Under the pieces are notes generated by a model, which worked only from the letters and a program-made list of their open reading frames with translations, did no database searches and was not told the DNA's origin. Positions 53,588 through 62,086 of a stretch of DNA of 64,000 nucleotides are shown here, in pieces. The DNA is taken from positions 2,418,001 to 2,482,000 of the forward strand of contig NZ_PGFA01000001.1 of NCBI RefSeq assembly GCF_002797555.1, read 5' to 3'. Position 1 is the stretch's first letter, and every line of letters begins with the position of its first letter. A program made the translations under genes and the position numbers. Source of the stretch: Hymenobacter chitinivorans DSM 11115. Lineage in GTDB: Bacteria; Bacteroidota; Bacteroidia; Cytophagales; Hymenobacteraceae.

Positions 53588-54463
53588 ATGGCTGCGCTTG
53601 CTGATTCCCATTCCCTGAATGGAAAAAATATTCTCATTACCGGCGCCTCGGGTGGTATCGGTCAGGTGACGGCCCGGGAGCTGGCCCGGCGCGGTGCCCA
53701 CCTCATCCTGGTGTGCCGCAACCCCGACAAGGCCGAGCAAACCAAAGCCCTGATTCAGCAGGTCAGTCCCGCGAGTGCACCCGACGTGCTGCTCTGCGAC
53801 TTGTCGCGGCTGAGCGAGGTGCGGACCTTGGCGGCGGAAATTGCCAAGCGCTATGCCACGCTCGACGTGCTCATCAACAACGCCGGCATCCTGCCCGGGC
53901 CCCTGACCATTACTGACGAAGGCCACGAGCTGAGCTGGGTTACCAACCACCTGGCGCCGTTTCTGCTGACCAACCTGCTGCTGCCCCTGCTGGACGCGGC
54001 CGGGCAGGCCCGGATTATCAACGTGGCCTCCGAAGCGCACTGGCTGGGTGAAATCGAACCGGCCCAGACGTTTCGCAACGCCCCGGACAAGTACAGCTCG
54101 TTTACGGCCTACTGCGACTCGAAGCTGGCTAACATTCTCTTTACCAGCGAGCTGGCCCACCGCCTGGAGCTCACCGGCATTACGGCCAACTGCCTGCACC
54201 CCGGCATTGTGGATACGGGCCTCGTAAACCCGGGCAGCTCCCGGGTCCTGAAGCTGCTCTGGAAGCTGGCCCGCCCCCTGATGGTAACGGCCGAAGTGGG
54301 CGCCAAAACCAGCATCTTCCTGGCTACCGACCCCAAAGTAGCCTCCGTCAGTGGGCGCTATTTCAAGAACAGCAAGCCCGCCCGCACCTCCTCGACGGCC
54401 CAGAACCGGGCCGAAGCCAGCCGGCTGTGGCGCATTTCGGAAGAAGAAGCGGGCCTGGAGTAA
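53588..54463 (+). CDS. Short-chain dehydrogenase/reductase, retinol-dehydrogenase-like
   Basis: 291 residues. The NAD(P) motif TGASGGIG (about 19-26), NNAG (about 97-100) and the catalytic YCDSK (about 177-181) are intact. The insert after NNAG (GPLTITDEGHELSWVTNHLA) is the usual pattern of the RDH/WWOX-like SDRs, and LHPGIVDTGL follows. The substrate is unknown. ATG 53588 (MAALADSHSLNGKNILITGA) is the natural start. It has no tight operon partner: the next gene starts 90 bp on. Confidence 0.9.
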   Translation: MAALADSHSLNGKNILITGASGGIGQVTARELARRGAHLILVCRNPDKAEQTKALIQQVSPASAPDVLLCDLSRLSEVRTLAAEIAKRYATLDVLINNAGILPGPLTITDEGHELSWVTNHLAPFLLTNLLLPLLDAAGQARIINVASEAHWLGEIEPAQTFRNAPDKYSSFTAYCDSKLANILFTSELAHRLELTGITANCLHPGIVDTGLVNPGSSRVLKLLWKLARPLMVTAEVGAKTSIFLATDPKVASVSGRYFKNSKPARTSSTAQNRAEASRLWRISEEEAGLE

Positions 54464-54553
54464 TTCCCGGGTGGGCCATTGTTACGTACACTAAGCGGGG
54501 CGCAGCCAGCCCGGATTACGTTGCTCCGGCACTTGGCGGGCACCACCAAAGCT

Positions 54554-55180
54554 ATGTCAGAACTACAGGAACTCATCCGGCACGGGGAGGGTGAACGGCT
54601 GGAATTCAAGAAGAAAACCACCCACCCGACCCGCATTTCCCGCACCCTGGCTTCCCTGGCCAACACCCACGGCGGCCGGGTGCTGGTGGGCGTCGACGAC
54701 GACGGGCGCATCGTGGGCGTGCGCGACGCGGAAGAGGAAATGTACGTGCTGCGCCTGGCCGCCGAGCAGTACATTGACCCGCCTATTCCGCTCAATTTCA
54801 AGGAGGTGGAGGAAGAAGGCCGCACCGTGCTGATTGTGACCGTGCGCGAAAGTACCCACAAGCCCCACCGGGCCCAGGTAGCCGAGGGCGACTGGCGGGG
54901 CTACGTACGGGTGCGCGACGAGAGCGTGCAAACCAGCGGCCTGACCGAGAAAATGTTGGAGCGGCAGCAGCCTCAGCAGCAGCTGGAAAAGCTGCCCCTC
55001 AACCGCCACGAGCTGGCCGTGCTCGACTACCTGCGCAAGCATCCGCGCATCACCCTAGCCCAGTACATGCGCCTGGGCAACCTGGGCAGGCGCCGGGCCT
55101 ATCAGACCCTCATTAAGCTCACCTTGCACGGCTACATCCGTCACCACGACAAGGAAAAAGAGCCCTACTACACGCTCTAA
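54554..55180 (+). CDS. AlbA_2 (Schlafen-like) ATP-binding protein with winged helix
   Basis: 208 residues. The N-terminal domain (about 1-125) is AlbA_2/divergent AAA_4: LEFKKKTTH (about 16-24), LASLANTHGGRVLVGVDDDG (about 32-51), and R-D-x-x-G-like RDESVQTSG near 125. The C-terminal part (about 150-208) is a winged helix (HELAVLDYLRKHPRITLAQY, RRRAYQTLIKLTLHGYI). Proteins of this class act in DNA-linked regulation and sometimes in anti-phage or stress systems, but a role is not assigned here. The start at 54554 (MSELQELIRHGEG) opens the conserved domain. A 21-bp repeat follows after the stop. Confidence 0.85.
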   Translation: MSELQELIRHGEGERLEFKKKTTHPTRISRTLASLANTHGGRVLVGVDDDGRIVGVRDAEEEMYVLRLAAEQYIDPPIPLNFKEVEEEGRTVLIVTVRESTHKPHRAQVAEGDWRGYVRVRDESVQTSGLTEKMLERQQPQQQLEKLPLNRHELAVLDYLRKHPRITLAQYMRLGNLGRRRAYQTLIKLTLHGYIRHHDKEKEPYYTL

Positions 55181-55220
55181 TTCGCCGCTGACCATTTTAG
55201 TAGTCCATATCAGCTGGGCA

Positions 55221-55391
55221 AAATACTCTAAGCCAAGTAGCAGTCGTCCTAAGCCTCGCCTCAATCATCTAAAGCTAAGTCGCAGCCGTCCTAAGCTTGG
55301 CCGCAATGCTCCAAACCGTTGCCTGCCTCGATTGTCCAAAGCTTCGCCTCGATCTTCCCAAGCCTCGCCGCAGTTGTTCAAACCTTGGCCA
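55221..55391. repeat. Degenerate 21-bp tandem repeat, eight units
   Basis: Units share the form CAGYCGTCCTAAGCYTBGCCK. Boundaries at 55221, 55241, 55262, 55283, 55304, 55327, 55350 and 55371; two units are 23 bp and the first 20 bp. The unit length is a multiple of three, and the minus strand reads heptads such as WEDRGEA/LDNRGRQ in part (ORF with stop at 55265). Stops break the frame, so a real protein is not supported. It lies directly after the AlbA_2 gene. Confidence 0.75.
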
Positions 55392-55421
55392 TGGATTTTC
55401 ACCCTGCCCCTCAAAACGCAG

Positions 55422-55460
55422 AATCCCCCGGCATCTGACTTCAGATACCGGGGGATTTTC
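55422..55460. terminator. Bidirectional terminator after the 21-bp repeats
   Basis: AATCCCCCGGCATCTGA (55422-55438) pairs with TCAGATACCGGGGGATT (55441-55457) with one mismatch, followed by TTT. Confidence 0.85.
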
Positions 55461-55486
55461 AGCTTTGTAACAAAGCCCAAGACAGG

Positions 55487-55603
55487 CTATTCGCTGCTAC
55501 TGTTCTTGGCGCGTTTCTTCTCGTCTTTGGCCGCCTTCTTCTCCTTGGTGGTTTTGGCGGGCTCCTTTTTCTTCTCTTTGCGGGCGTCTTGTGCTTTAGC
55601 CAT
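55487..55603 (-). CDS. Lysine-rich small protein, 38 residues
   Basis: The ORF from ATG 55603 to stop 55487 reads MAKAQDARKEKKKEPAKT.. and ends KNSSSE. About 15 of 38 residues are Lys, plus Glu and Ala. It is extremely basic, with no hydrophobic core. The length is too short for most gene finders. Small Lys/Ala-rich proteins like this are known as hypothetical genes in Bacteroidota. A role with nucleic acid or ribosomes is plausible from charge alone. A terminator closes the region 27 bp downstream of its stop. Confidence 0.55.
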   Translation of the reverse strand: MAKAQDARKEKKKEPAKTTKEKKAAKDEKKRAKNSSSE

Positions 55604-55683
55604 GATGCAGGTTGATTTGGGTAGAAATTGAATTCCTAGGTTCCTAACGCAATGCAGCGCGTAGGTGTTGTGTGAACGGCCAC

Positions 55684-56217
55684 TTAGCTCATGGCCGGAA
55701 AATACCGCTCGCGCAGGATGCTCAGGTGGTGTAGCTCGTGGCCGGGAATGATGAAGAGCAGGGCCCGCACGCTGGCCGGGCCGCCGTTGGCCGAGCCCGT
55801 GCGCGCCAGCTGGGTTTCCGAAAACGACCGAAACAACGCAATAGTGGCGGCCCGCACGGCGGCGTACTCCTCCAGGATGCTGCTCATCGTCCGCTCGTTG
55901 GCCTCGGAGGCGGGCACGTAGTCGTCCTGCTCGAAACCGGGCAAATCGGTTTTATCATTGCGGGCCATGCGCAGGGCGCGGTAGGCAAAAATCCGCTCGG
56001 TATCGATGACGTGGACCAGCACTTCCTTGATGGTCCACTTGCCGGGGGCGTAGGCAAAGCGCGCCTGCTCGTCGGTGAGCTGGCCCACGGCCTGGTGCAG
56101 GGCGTCGGGCAGCTTTTCCAGCATGTAGAGCGGGGCGGCGCCCGCGGGAATGTGGCGGATGTAGGTGTCGTAGTAGGGCAAATACTGGCCTTCGATGGGC
56201 CGCTCGGTGGTGGACAT
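55684..56217 (-). CDS. DinB-family protein
   Basis: 177 residues. The DinB four-helix fold is indicated by LPDALHQAVGQLTDEQARFAY, the first metal His in VLVHVIDTERIFAYRALRM (His in the H-V-I-D-T-E stretch, about 88-95), and the HHLSILRERYF ending, where a pair of His residues near the C-terminus completes the three-His metal site. Members include thiol transferases and yfiT-like hydrolases. The substrate is not known. The start at 56217 (MSTTERPIEGQYLPYY) fits the fold. Confidence 0.88.
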   Translation of the reverse strand: MSTTERPIEGQYLPYYDTYIRHIPAGAAPLYMLEKLPDALHQAVGQLTDEQARFAYAPGKWTIKEVLVHVIDTERIFAYRALRMARNDKTDLPGFEQDDYVPASEANERTMSSILEEYAAVRAATIALFRSFSETQLARTGSANGGPASVRALLFIIPGHELHHLSILRERYFPAMS

Positions 56218-56318
56218 AGACGGTGGAGCTTGGTATCGGGGCGAAGGTAACCAACTTCCCGGGCTGGGGCTGCGTACACGCTGCAAATATTCGCTCCTAA
56301 CTCCTTCCTCTCTCCCGT

Positions 56319-56837
56319 ATGTCGTCACTCGCCGAAAAAGGTCTGTCCATTTCCAAGAATGCCCTGTTTAGCGTTTTTATAAACCGTGCCGGCCGCCTGC
56401 TGGGCCGCCCGTTTAAAGTAGTGCTGGTGCTCAACGAAGTAGCCAACAAGCTGGCCGACAAAAAAAGCGGCGACAACAAATTCAAGCAGCTGCTGGACGT
56501 GATGCTGACCGTGGTGCGCCTGGTGAAAAGCTACGTGAGCGGCTCCTACCGCCAGATTGAACCCCAGACCATTCTCTCCGGCCTGGGCGTGCTGCTCTAC
56601 ACCCTCTCGCCCATCGACCTGGTGCCCGACTTTATCCCCGTGGTCGGCTTTCTGGACGATTTGAGCCTGATGAGCTGGTTTGTGGGCGCCTTCCAGGGCG
56701 AAATCACCCGGTTCCGGGAGTGGGAGCAAACCCACGCCGGCGAGGCCCAGGAAGCCGAAAAGGACCTGGTGCCCGCTGCCGTAGCCGTGGATACCACCAA
56801 AGCCACCCCCGCCGTAGCCGAGCTGGGTCATTCCTAA
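56319..56837 (+). CDS. YkvA-family DUF1232 protein
   Basis: 172 residues. The DUF1232 core LLYTLSPIDLVPDFIPVVGF followed by LDDL (about 91-114) is conserved. The preceding region has an amphipathic helical stretch and a hydrophobic part. The C-terminus (about 135-172) is a Glu/Ala/Val-rich tail. It is probably membrane-associated. Function is unknown throughout the family. ATG 56319 opens the frame with a hydrophilic N-terminus. It is divergent from dinB (101 bp between starts). Confidence 0.87.
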   Translation: MSSLAEKGLSISKNALFSVFINRAGRLLGRPFKVVLVLNEVANKLADKKSGDNKFKQLLDVMLTVVRLVKSYVSGSYRQIEPQTILSGLGVLLYTLSPIDLVPDFIPVVGFLDDLSLMSWFVGAFQGEITRFREWEQTHAGEAQEAEKDLVPAAVAVDTTKATPAVAELGHS

Positions 56838-56994
56838 ACTTGCCGTTCTTTTGCCCTTAGCCCTGAACCCCGACCAGCTTGGTTGGGGTTTCTTGTTTGG
56901 CTGCCGGCCAAAAGTCGTGCGTCACCAAAATTCCGCGAAATTTGCGGCGGCTGCCCCGGTGGCCCACCCGTTTCTGCACCCCCAATCTTTCTCT

Positions 56995-59253
56995 ATGCGC
57001 ATTACTACCCGGCTAGCGCTACTGGCCCTTACCCTCCTTTCCTTCGGGCCCGCGGCCCGCGCCGACGAAGGCATGTGGCTGCCGCTGCTGCTCAAGCAGC
57101 TCAACGAGGCCGATATGCAAAGCAAGGGCCTCAAGCTCACCGCCGAGCAGATTTACAGCGTCAACCAGGGTAGCCTCAAGGATGCCGTGGTGCAGTTCGG
57201 CGGGGGCTGCACCGGCGAAATTGTTTCCGACCAGGGCCTGCTGCTCACCAACCACCACTGCGGCTACAGCCAGATTCAGCAGCACTCTTCCGTCGAGAAA
57301 GACTACCTGACCAACGGCTACTGGGCCATGAACCGGGACCAGGAACTGCCCAACCCGGGGCTCACGGCCACCTTTATCGTCCGGATGGAAGACGTGACCA
57401 GCCAAGTGCTGGCCGGCGTGCCGACCAGTTCTGTTGCCGAAGCTGACCGCGAAAAGCTGGTGCAGGCCAACATTGCCCGCGTAGCCCAGGCCGCCGTGCA
57501 GGGCACCCACTACGAGGCGTTTATCCGGCCCTTTTACAACGGCAACGAGTACTACCTGTTCGTCACGGAAGTTTTCGAGGACATCCGCCTGGTGGGCGCC
57601 CCGCCGAGCAGCATCGGCAAATTCGGCGGCGACACCGACAACTGGGCCTGGCCCCGCCACACCGGCGACTTCTCGATGTTCCGCATCTACGCCGGGCCCG
57701 ACAACAAGCCCGCCCCATACTCCAAGGACAACCGGCCCTTCAAGCCCCGCCACCACCTGCCCATCTCGCTCAGCGGCATCAAGCCCGGCGACTTTACCTT
57801 GGTCTTCGGCTTCCCCGGCCGCACCAACGAATACCTTACTTCCTGGGGCGTGGATGAGGTATATTCCCTCTCGAACCCGGCCAAAATCAAGGTGCGCGAC
57901 GCCAAGCTCCGCCTGCTCGACCAGGACATGCGGGCCTCCGACAAGGTTCGGATTCAGTACGCGGCCAAATATGCTAGCATTGCCAACTACTGGAAAAAGT
58001 GGATTGGTGAAACCCGGGGCCTGAAGAAGCTCGACGCCGTAACCCGCAAAAAAGAGCAGGAAGCCAAGTTTACGCAGTGGGCCCAAAACGGTACCGAGGC
58101 CCAGAAAGCCGCCTACGGCCCCCTGCTGCCCGAGCTGGAGAAAAACTACCGCGCCGTGCGCGACTATACCCTGGCCCGGGACTATGTAACCGAAGCGGCC
58201 CTGGGCGTGGAGCTGCTGGCCCACGCCAACAGCCTGCTCCCGCTACTGGACCTGGCCGAGAAAAAAGCCCCGGCCGCCGACGTGGCCACCGCCGTGGGCA
58301 AAGCTAAAAAGGGCATTGTGGGCTTTTTCCGCAACTATTCCCTACCCACCGACCAGAAAGTAGCCGCCGCCCTGCTCCCGCTCTACGCCGAGGGCACGCC
58401 CGCGGCATTGCTGCCCGAGTACGTAAAGACGCTGCAGAAGCAGTATGCGGGCAAAACCGGCTGGGCTACCTACGTTACTGCGCTCTACGGCAAGTCGCGC
58501 CTGACCACCGAGGCCAGCACCCAGACCGTGCTCGACGAGGTAGGGCAAGGCAACGTTAAGGCCCTCAGTGACGACCCCGCCGTGCAGCTCATCCGCGCCA
58601 TTATTGCCAACTACCGCGCGAATATTCTGCCCAACTATACCACTTACACCGACAACATTACCCTGTTGCAGCGCACCTACGTGGCCGGCCTGCGCCAGAT
58701 GCAGACCGACCGTAAGTTCTACCCCGACGCCAACTCCACCCTGCGCGTGGCCTACGGGCAGGTGGCTACCTATGAGCCCGCCGACGGCGTGAAGTACGAC
58801 TACTACACCACCCTGGACGGCATCATGGAAAAGGCCGACCCCACCAACCCCGACTTCGAAGTGCCGGCCCGCCTGGCGGAGCTGTACAAAAACAAGGACT
58901 ACGGCCCCTACGCCCAGAACGGCACCGTGCCCGTGGCCTTTATTGCCACCAACCACACCACCGGCGGCAACTCCGGCTCCCCCGTCATCAACGGCCGCGG
59001 CGAGCTGATCGGCATCAACTTCGACCGGAACTGGGAAGGCACCATGAGCGACATTATGTTCGACCCCGACCGGGTGCGCAACATCACTCTCGACGTGCGC
59101 TACATGCTCTTCGTGGTCGACAAATACGCCGGCGCCGGCCACTTGGTCAAAGAAATGACCCTGGTGGGCGGGCCCAATGGCGCGGCTACGCCGGAAGCGG
59201 GCAAGGAGGTGAAGAAGATGAAAGTGAAGCGGAAGGAGAAGGAAAAGGCCTAG
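56995..59253 (+). CDS. S46 family dipeptidyl-peptidase (DPP7/DPP11-like)
   Basis: 752 residues. Signal peptide MRITTRLALLALTLLSFGPAARA (cut near residue 23) is followed by DEGMWLPLLLKQLN, the S46 N-terminal signature. The triad is His in LLTNHHCGY (about 80-88), Asp in the DNWAWPRHTGDF region and Ser in TGGNSGSPV (about 657-665). The family cuts N-terminal dipeptides from oligopeptides in the periplasm, feeding uptake of peptides by POT transporters. FDRNWEG after the Ser carries an Arg at the S1-specificity position of acidic-residue-specific DPP11. The C-terminus is Lys-rich. The start is ATG 56995. Confidence 0.95.
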   Translation: MRITTRLALLALTLLSFGPAARADEGMWLPLLLKQLNEADMQSKGLKLTAEQIYSVNQGSLKDAVVQFGGGCTGEIVSDQGLLLTNHHCGYSQIQQHSSVEKDYLTNGYWAMNRDQELPNPGLTATFIVRMEDVTSQVLAGVPTSSVAEADREKLVQANIARVAQAAVQGTHYEAFIRPFYNGNEYYLFVTEVFEDIRLVGAPPSSIGKFGGDTDNWAWPRHTGDFSMFRIYAGPDNKPAPYSKDNRPFKPRHHLPISLSGIKPGDFTLVFGFPGRTNEYLTSWGVDEVYSLSNPAKIKVRDAKLRLLDQDMRASDKVRIQYAAKYASIANYWKKWIGETRGLKKLDAVTRKKEQEAKFTQWAQNGTEAQKAAYGPLLPELEKNYRAVRDYTLARDYVTEAALGVELLAHANSLLPLLDLAEKKAPAADVATAVGKAKKGIVGFFRNYSLPTDQKVAAALLPLYAEGTPAALLPEYVKTLQKQYAGKTGWATYVTALYGKSRLTTEASTQTVLDEVGQGNVKALSDDPAVQLIRAIIANYRANILPNYTTYTDNITLLQRTYVAGLRQMQTDRKFYPDANSTLRVAYGQVATYEPADGVKYDYYTTLDGIMEKADPTNPDFEVPARLAELYKNKDYGPYAQNGTVPVAFIATNHTTGGNSGSPVINGRGELIGINFDRNWEGTMSDIMFDPDRVRNITLDVRYMLFVVDKYAGAGHLVKEMTLVGGPNGAATPEAGKEVKKMKVKRKEKEKA

Positions 59254-59282
59254 TCTGAGTTTCTCCGCTACCTTCGCGCACT

Positions 59283-59313
59283 GGGCGCTGCTCTTCGGAG
59301 TAGCGCCCTTTTG
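59283..59313 (+). terminator. UUCG-tetraloop terminator after the S46 gene
   Basis: GGGCGCTGCTC-TTCG-GAGTAGCGCCC with TTTT, 11-bp stem (one G-T), 30 bp after the stop. The tetraloop is the extra-stable UUCG type. Confidence 0.9.
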
Positions 59314-59334
59314 CTTTCTAGTACTCCCTATCCT

Positions 59335-59919
59335 ATGCGGCGCTTTTACGGTATTCTTCTGCTAACCTTTCCCTGGGCCCTGCCGTCTGCCTTCGGCCAA
59401 AAGGGCGGCTACAAACACCTGGACGAACCATCCTTCACCGGAGCCCCGGCGCTGAGCCTGAGCACTGAGTTTCTACTCTCGTCAAAATTGGTCGGCGGCG
59501 TGGTACTGGGGGCGGCCCGGCAACGGCAAGCGTATCAGGAGCTTGTTACGGGCTTCATGGGCGGTGGTGGGCGCCAGATTACGGAATACCATAACTATCT
59601 GTATTCGCTGGAAGCCTTTCTGGCTTATCGTCTGCCCATCAGGGCCCGGTTGCAGGCCACGCTGGGCCTAGGTGCGGGCCGCTATGTGCTGGGGGCCCGG
59701 GAACGGAGCGACCGGGCCAAATGGGGCGCCGGCATCTGGTCGGCCCTCACCTACCGCCTAGCGGATGACAGCCGCTTTAGCCTGGAGGCCCGGCTGCACC
59801 CGCAGCTGCTTTTGCGCAACGGACCAGCGGAAGACAGCAACTACCGCTTCAACGATTCGCGTCAATTCGTCTGGGATGGGCAGGTGGGCATTTCTTATAA
59901 TTTGCGGAAGCAGCCGTAG
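59335..59919 (+). CDS. Hypothetical secreted/outer-membrane-like beta protein, 194 residues
   Basis: Signal peptide MRRFYGILLLTFPWALPSAFG. The mature part alternates hydrophobic and polar residues in many short strands (LEAFLAYRLPIRARLQATLGLGAG.., LTYRLADDSRFSLEARLHPQLLL, VGISYNLRKQ), with a final aromatic-rich strand, compatible with a small outer-membrane beta barrel. I do not recognise a named family. ATG 59335 gives the signal peptide. Confidence 0.65.
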   Translation: MRRFYGILLLTFPWALPSAFGQKGGYKHLDEPSFTGAPALSLSTEFLLSSKLVGGVVLGAARQRQAYQELVTGFMGGGGRQITEYHNYLYSLEAFLAYRLPIRARLQATLGLGAGRYVLGARERSDRAKWGAGIWSALTYRLADDSRFSLEARLHPQLLLRNGPAEDSNYRFNDSRQFVWDGQVGISYNLRKQP

Positions 59920-59942
59920 CTTTATACTTCCACGCCTAGTTT

Positions 59943-61232
59943 ATGCCCGCTGTAAATACCTCGCTCCGCCAACTGCTCGCCGGCAGCTTGCTCCTGCTGA
60001 CTTTCGCCGCTACCGCCCAAACAACCCCGCCGGCCCCCGCTCTGCTGCTGCGCCCCGCCGCCGTCTTCGACGGCGAAACCATGCACCCGGGCTGGGTGGT
60101 ACTGGTGGAAGGCGCCACCATCAAGGCCGCCGGCCCGGCTGCCCAAATCAGCGCGCCGGCCGGGGCGCGCACGGTGGAATTGCCGGGCCAAACCCTGCTG
60201 CCGGGCCTGATTGAGGGTCATTCCCACCTCTTGCTCCACCCCTACAACGAAACTACCTGGAACGACCAAGTCCTGCTCGAGTCGCAGGCGCTGCGGGTAG
60301 CCCGGGCCACGGCCCACGCCCGCGCCACGCTGCTGGCCGGCTACACCACCACCCGTGACCTGGGCACCGAAGGCGCCGACTACGCCGACGTGGGCCTCAA
60401 ACAAGCCATTGATCAGGGCTTTATTCCCGGTCCGCGCCTGCTGGTGGCTACCCGGGCGCTGGTGGCTACCGGCAGCTACGGCCCCAAGCTTTCCGTGGAC
60501 GTGGAAGTGCCCCAGGGCGCCCAGGAAGCCGACGGCACCGATGGCATCGTGCGAGCCGTGCGGGAGCAGATCGGCAAAGGCGCCGACATCATCAAGGTGT
60601 ACGCCGACTACCGCTGGGGCAAGGGCGAACCGTCCCGCCCCACGTTTTCCCAGGAAGAGCTAACCCTGATTGTGCAAACCGCCCGGGGCGCCGGCCGGCC
60701 CGTGGTGGCCCACGCCTCCACGCCCGAGGGCATGCGCCGGGCCACGCTGGCCGGCGTCGAAACCATCGAGCACGGCGACGGGGGCACGCTGGAGGTGTTC
60801 AAGCTCATGAAGCAGCGCGGCGTGGCCCTGTGCCCTACCGTGGCCGCCGGCGACGCTATTTCCCAGTACCAGGGCTGGAAAAAAGGCCAGGGAACCGAGC
60901 CCGAGCGAATTCAGCAGAAGCGCCTGAGCGTACAGGCTGCCCGCAAGGCTGGCGTCACGTTGGCCGTGGGCGGCGACGTCGGCGTGTTCCGCCACGGCGA
61001 CAACAGCCGCGAAGCCGAGCTGCTGGTGCAGGAATACGGCTTTTCGCCCCTGGAAGTAGTGCAGGCCCAAACGAGCGGCAACGCCCGCATCTTCCACCTG
61101 CTCGACCGGGGCCGGATCCAGCCCGGCCTGCTCGCCGACTTAGTAGCGGTAGCAGGTGACCCCACCCAGCAGATTACCGCCCTGCGCGAGGTAAAGCTGG
61201 TGGTAAAAGGCGGCGTGGTGTACAAGGAATAA
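59943..61232 (+). CDS. Secreted amidohydrolase-family metal-dependent hydrolase
   Basis: 429 residues. A signal peptide (about 1-25) is followed by the amidohydrolase beta-sandwich (LLLRPAAVFDGETMHPGWVV). Metal ligands are GHSHLLL (HxH, about 91-97), Lys in ADIIKVYADY (probable carbamylated lysine, about 218-227), His in VVAHAS, His in ETIEHGDGG, and Asp in GGDVGVFRHG. This is the imidazolonepropionase/Xaa-Pro dipeptidase-like group. Location in the periplasm and substrate range are inferred from the signal peptide and the family. The start at 59943 fits the signal. Confidence 0.93.
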   Translation: MPAVNTSLRQLLAGSLLLLTFAATAQTTPPAPALLLRPAAVFDGETMHPGWVVLVEGATIKAAGPAAQISAPAGARTVELPGQTLLPGLIEGHSHLLLHPYNETTWNDQVLLESQALRVARATAHARATLLAGYTTTRDLGTEGADYADVGLKQAIDQGFIPGPRLLVATRALVATGSYGPKLSVDVEVPQGAQEADGTDGIVRAVREQIGKGADIIKVYADYRWGKGEPSRPTFSQEELTLIVQTARGAGRPVVAHASTPEGMRRATLAGVETIEHGDGGTLEVFKLMKQRGVALCPTVAAGDAISQYQGWKKGQGTEPERIQQKRLSVQAARKAGVTLAVGGDVGVFRHGDNSREAELLVQEYGFSPLEVVQAQTSGNARIFHLLDRGRIQPGLLADLVAVAGDPTQQITALREVKLVVKGGVVYKE

Positions 61233-61234
61233 CC

Positions 61235-61984
61235 TTAGCCCGGCCGCTCCACCCCTAGCGCTTTGAGCTGCGCGGCGTACTTGTCGTAAATCACCCGCAG
61301 GTCCTCGTTGTGCTTACCCGCATCTACGCCGATGCTGACGTTGCTGCTGTGGAAACGGTGCAGGTGGCTGATGTGGGGCGACAACACTGGCAGGTGCCCG
61401 GCCAGCAGAAACCGCACGTACAGGTCCAAATCCTCGGCCATAGCCAGCTCGGCGTCGTAGCCGCCCACTTGGTCGAACAAGGCGCGGCTGTAGCACACGT
61501 TGCCCTGAATGAAGTGCTCGGCCTTGAAAATGGCGTGCAGCATGGCTACGGGCGAGTCGAAGCGCCAGGCGTAGTAATCCTCATTGGGCAGGTAGCGCCG
61601 GTCCTGGTCCATGCGCAGGAAGTCGGCCACAAACCAGGGCTGCTCCGGGTGCTGCTCAATGAGGGCGGCGTAGTGGTAGAGGCAGCGCTGCAGCAGGATA
61701 TCGTCGTCGTCGAGGGGCACGAGCCACGCCCCGGCCGGAGCTTGCTCGATCAGGCGGTTGCGGGCCAGGCCGGCCCGCACTTTTTCCGGGGTGGTCCAGT
61801 AGCGCAGATCGGGCTGCTGGAGTTGCTGCAGCCACTCGCGGCTGCCGTCGGTCGAGCCATTCTCGTAAATCAGGTGCTCCCGGGAGAAATCCAGCGGGGC
61901 GCTGACGCTGGCCTGCACGCTGGCAATGGCTTCGGGCAAGTACTGCCGACGGTTGTGGCTAGGGGTAATCAGGGCGAAATGCAT
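61235..61984 (-). CDS. GT2-family glycosyltransferase
   Basis: 249 residues. GT-A motifs are LITPSHNRRQYLPEAIASVQ (about 5-24), YENGSTDGSREWL (about 40-52), and the metal-binding DXD-like VPLDDDDIL (about 89-97). ELAMAEDLDLYVRFLLAG (about 184-201) is the ED.DL acceptor motif of GT2 enzymes. It transfers a sugar from a nucleotide donor. No polysaccharide locus is around it. The start is ATG 61984 (MHFALITPSHNRR). Confidence 0.9.
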   Translation of the reverse strand: MHFALITPSHNRRQYLPEAIASVQASVSAPLDFSREHLIYENGSTDGSREWLQQLQQPDLRYWTTPEKVRAGLARNRLIEQAPAGAWLVPLDDDDILLQRCLYHYAALIEQHPEQPWFVADFLRMDQDRRYLPNEDYYAWRFDSPVAMLHAIFKAEHFIQGNVCYSRALFDQVGGYDAELAMAEDLDLYVRFLLAGHLPVLSPHISHLHRFHSSNVSIGVDAGKHNEDLRVIYDKYAAQLKALGVERPG

Positions 61985-62086
61985 ACCCGCTATTCTGGTT
62001 TTGCCGGCAAAAAGTTGCCTGCGGCGCCCGTTAAGCCCAACTTTACCCCACCGGGCGGCGTTATGGTAGTACCATATTCTCTCCGC

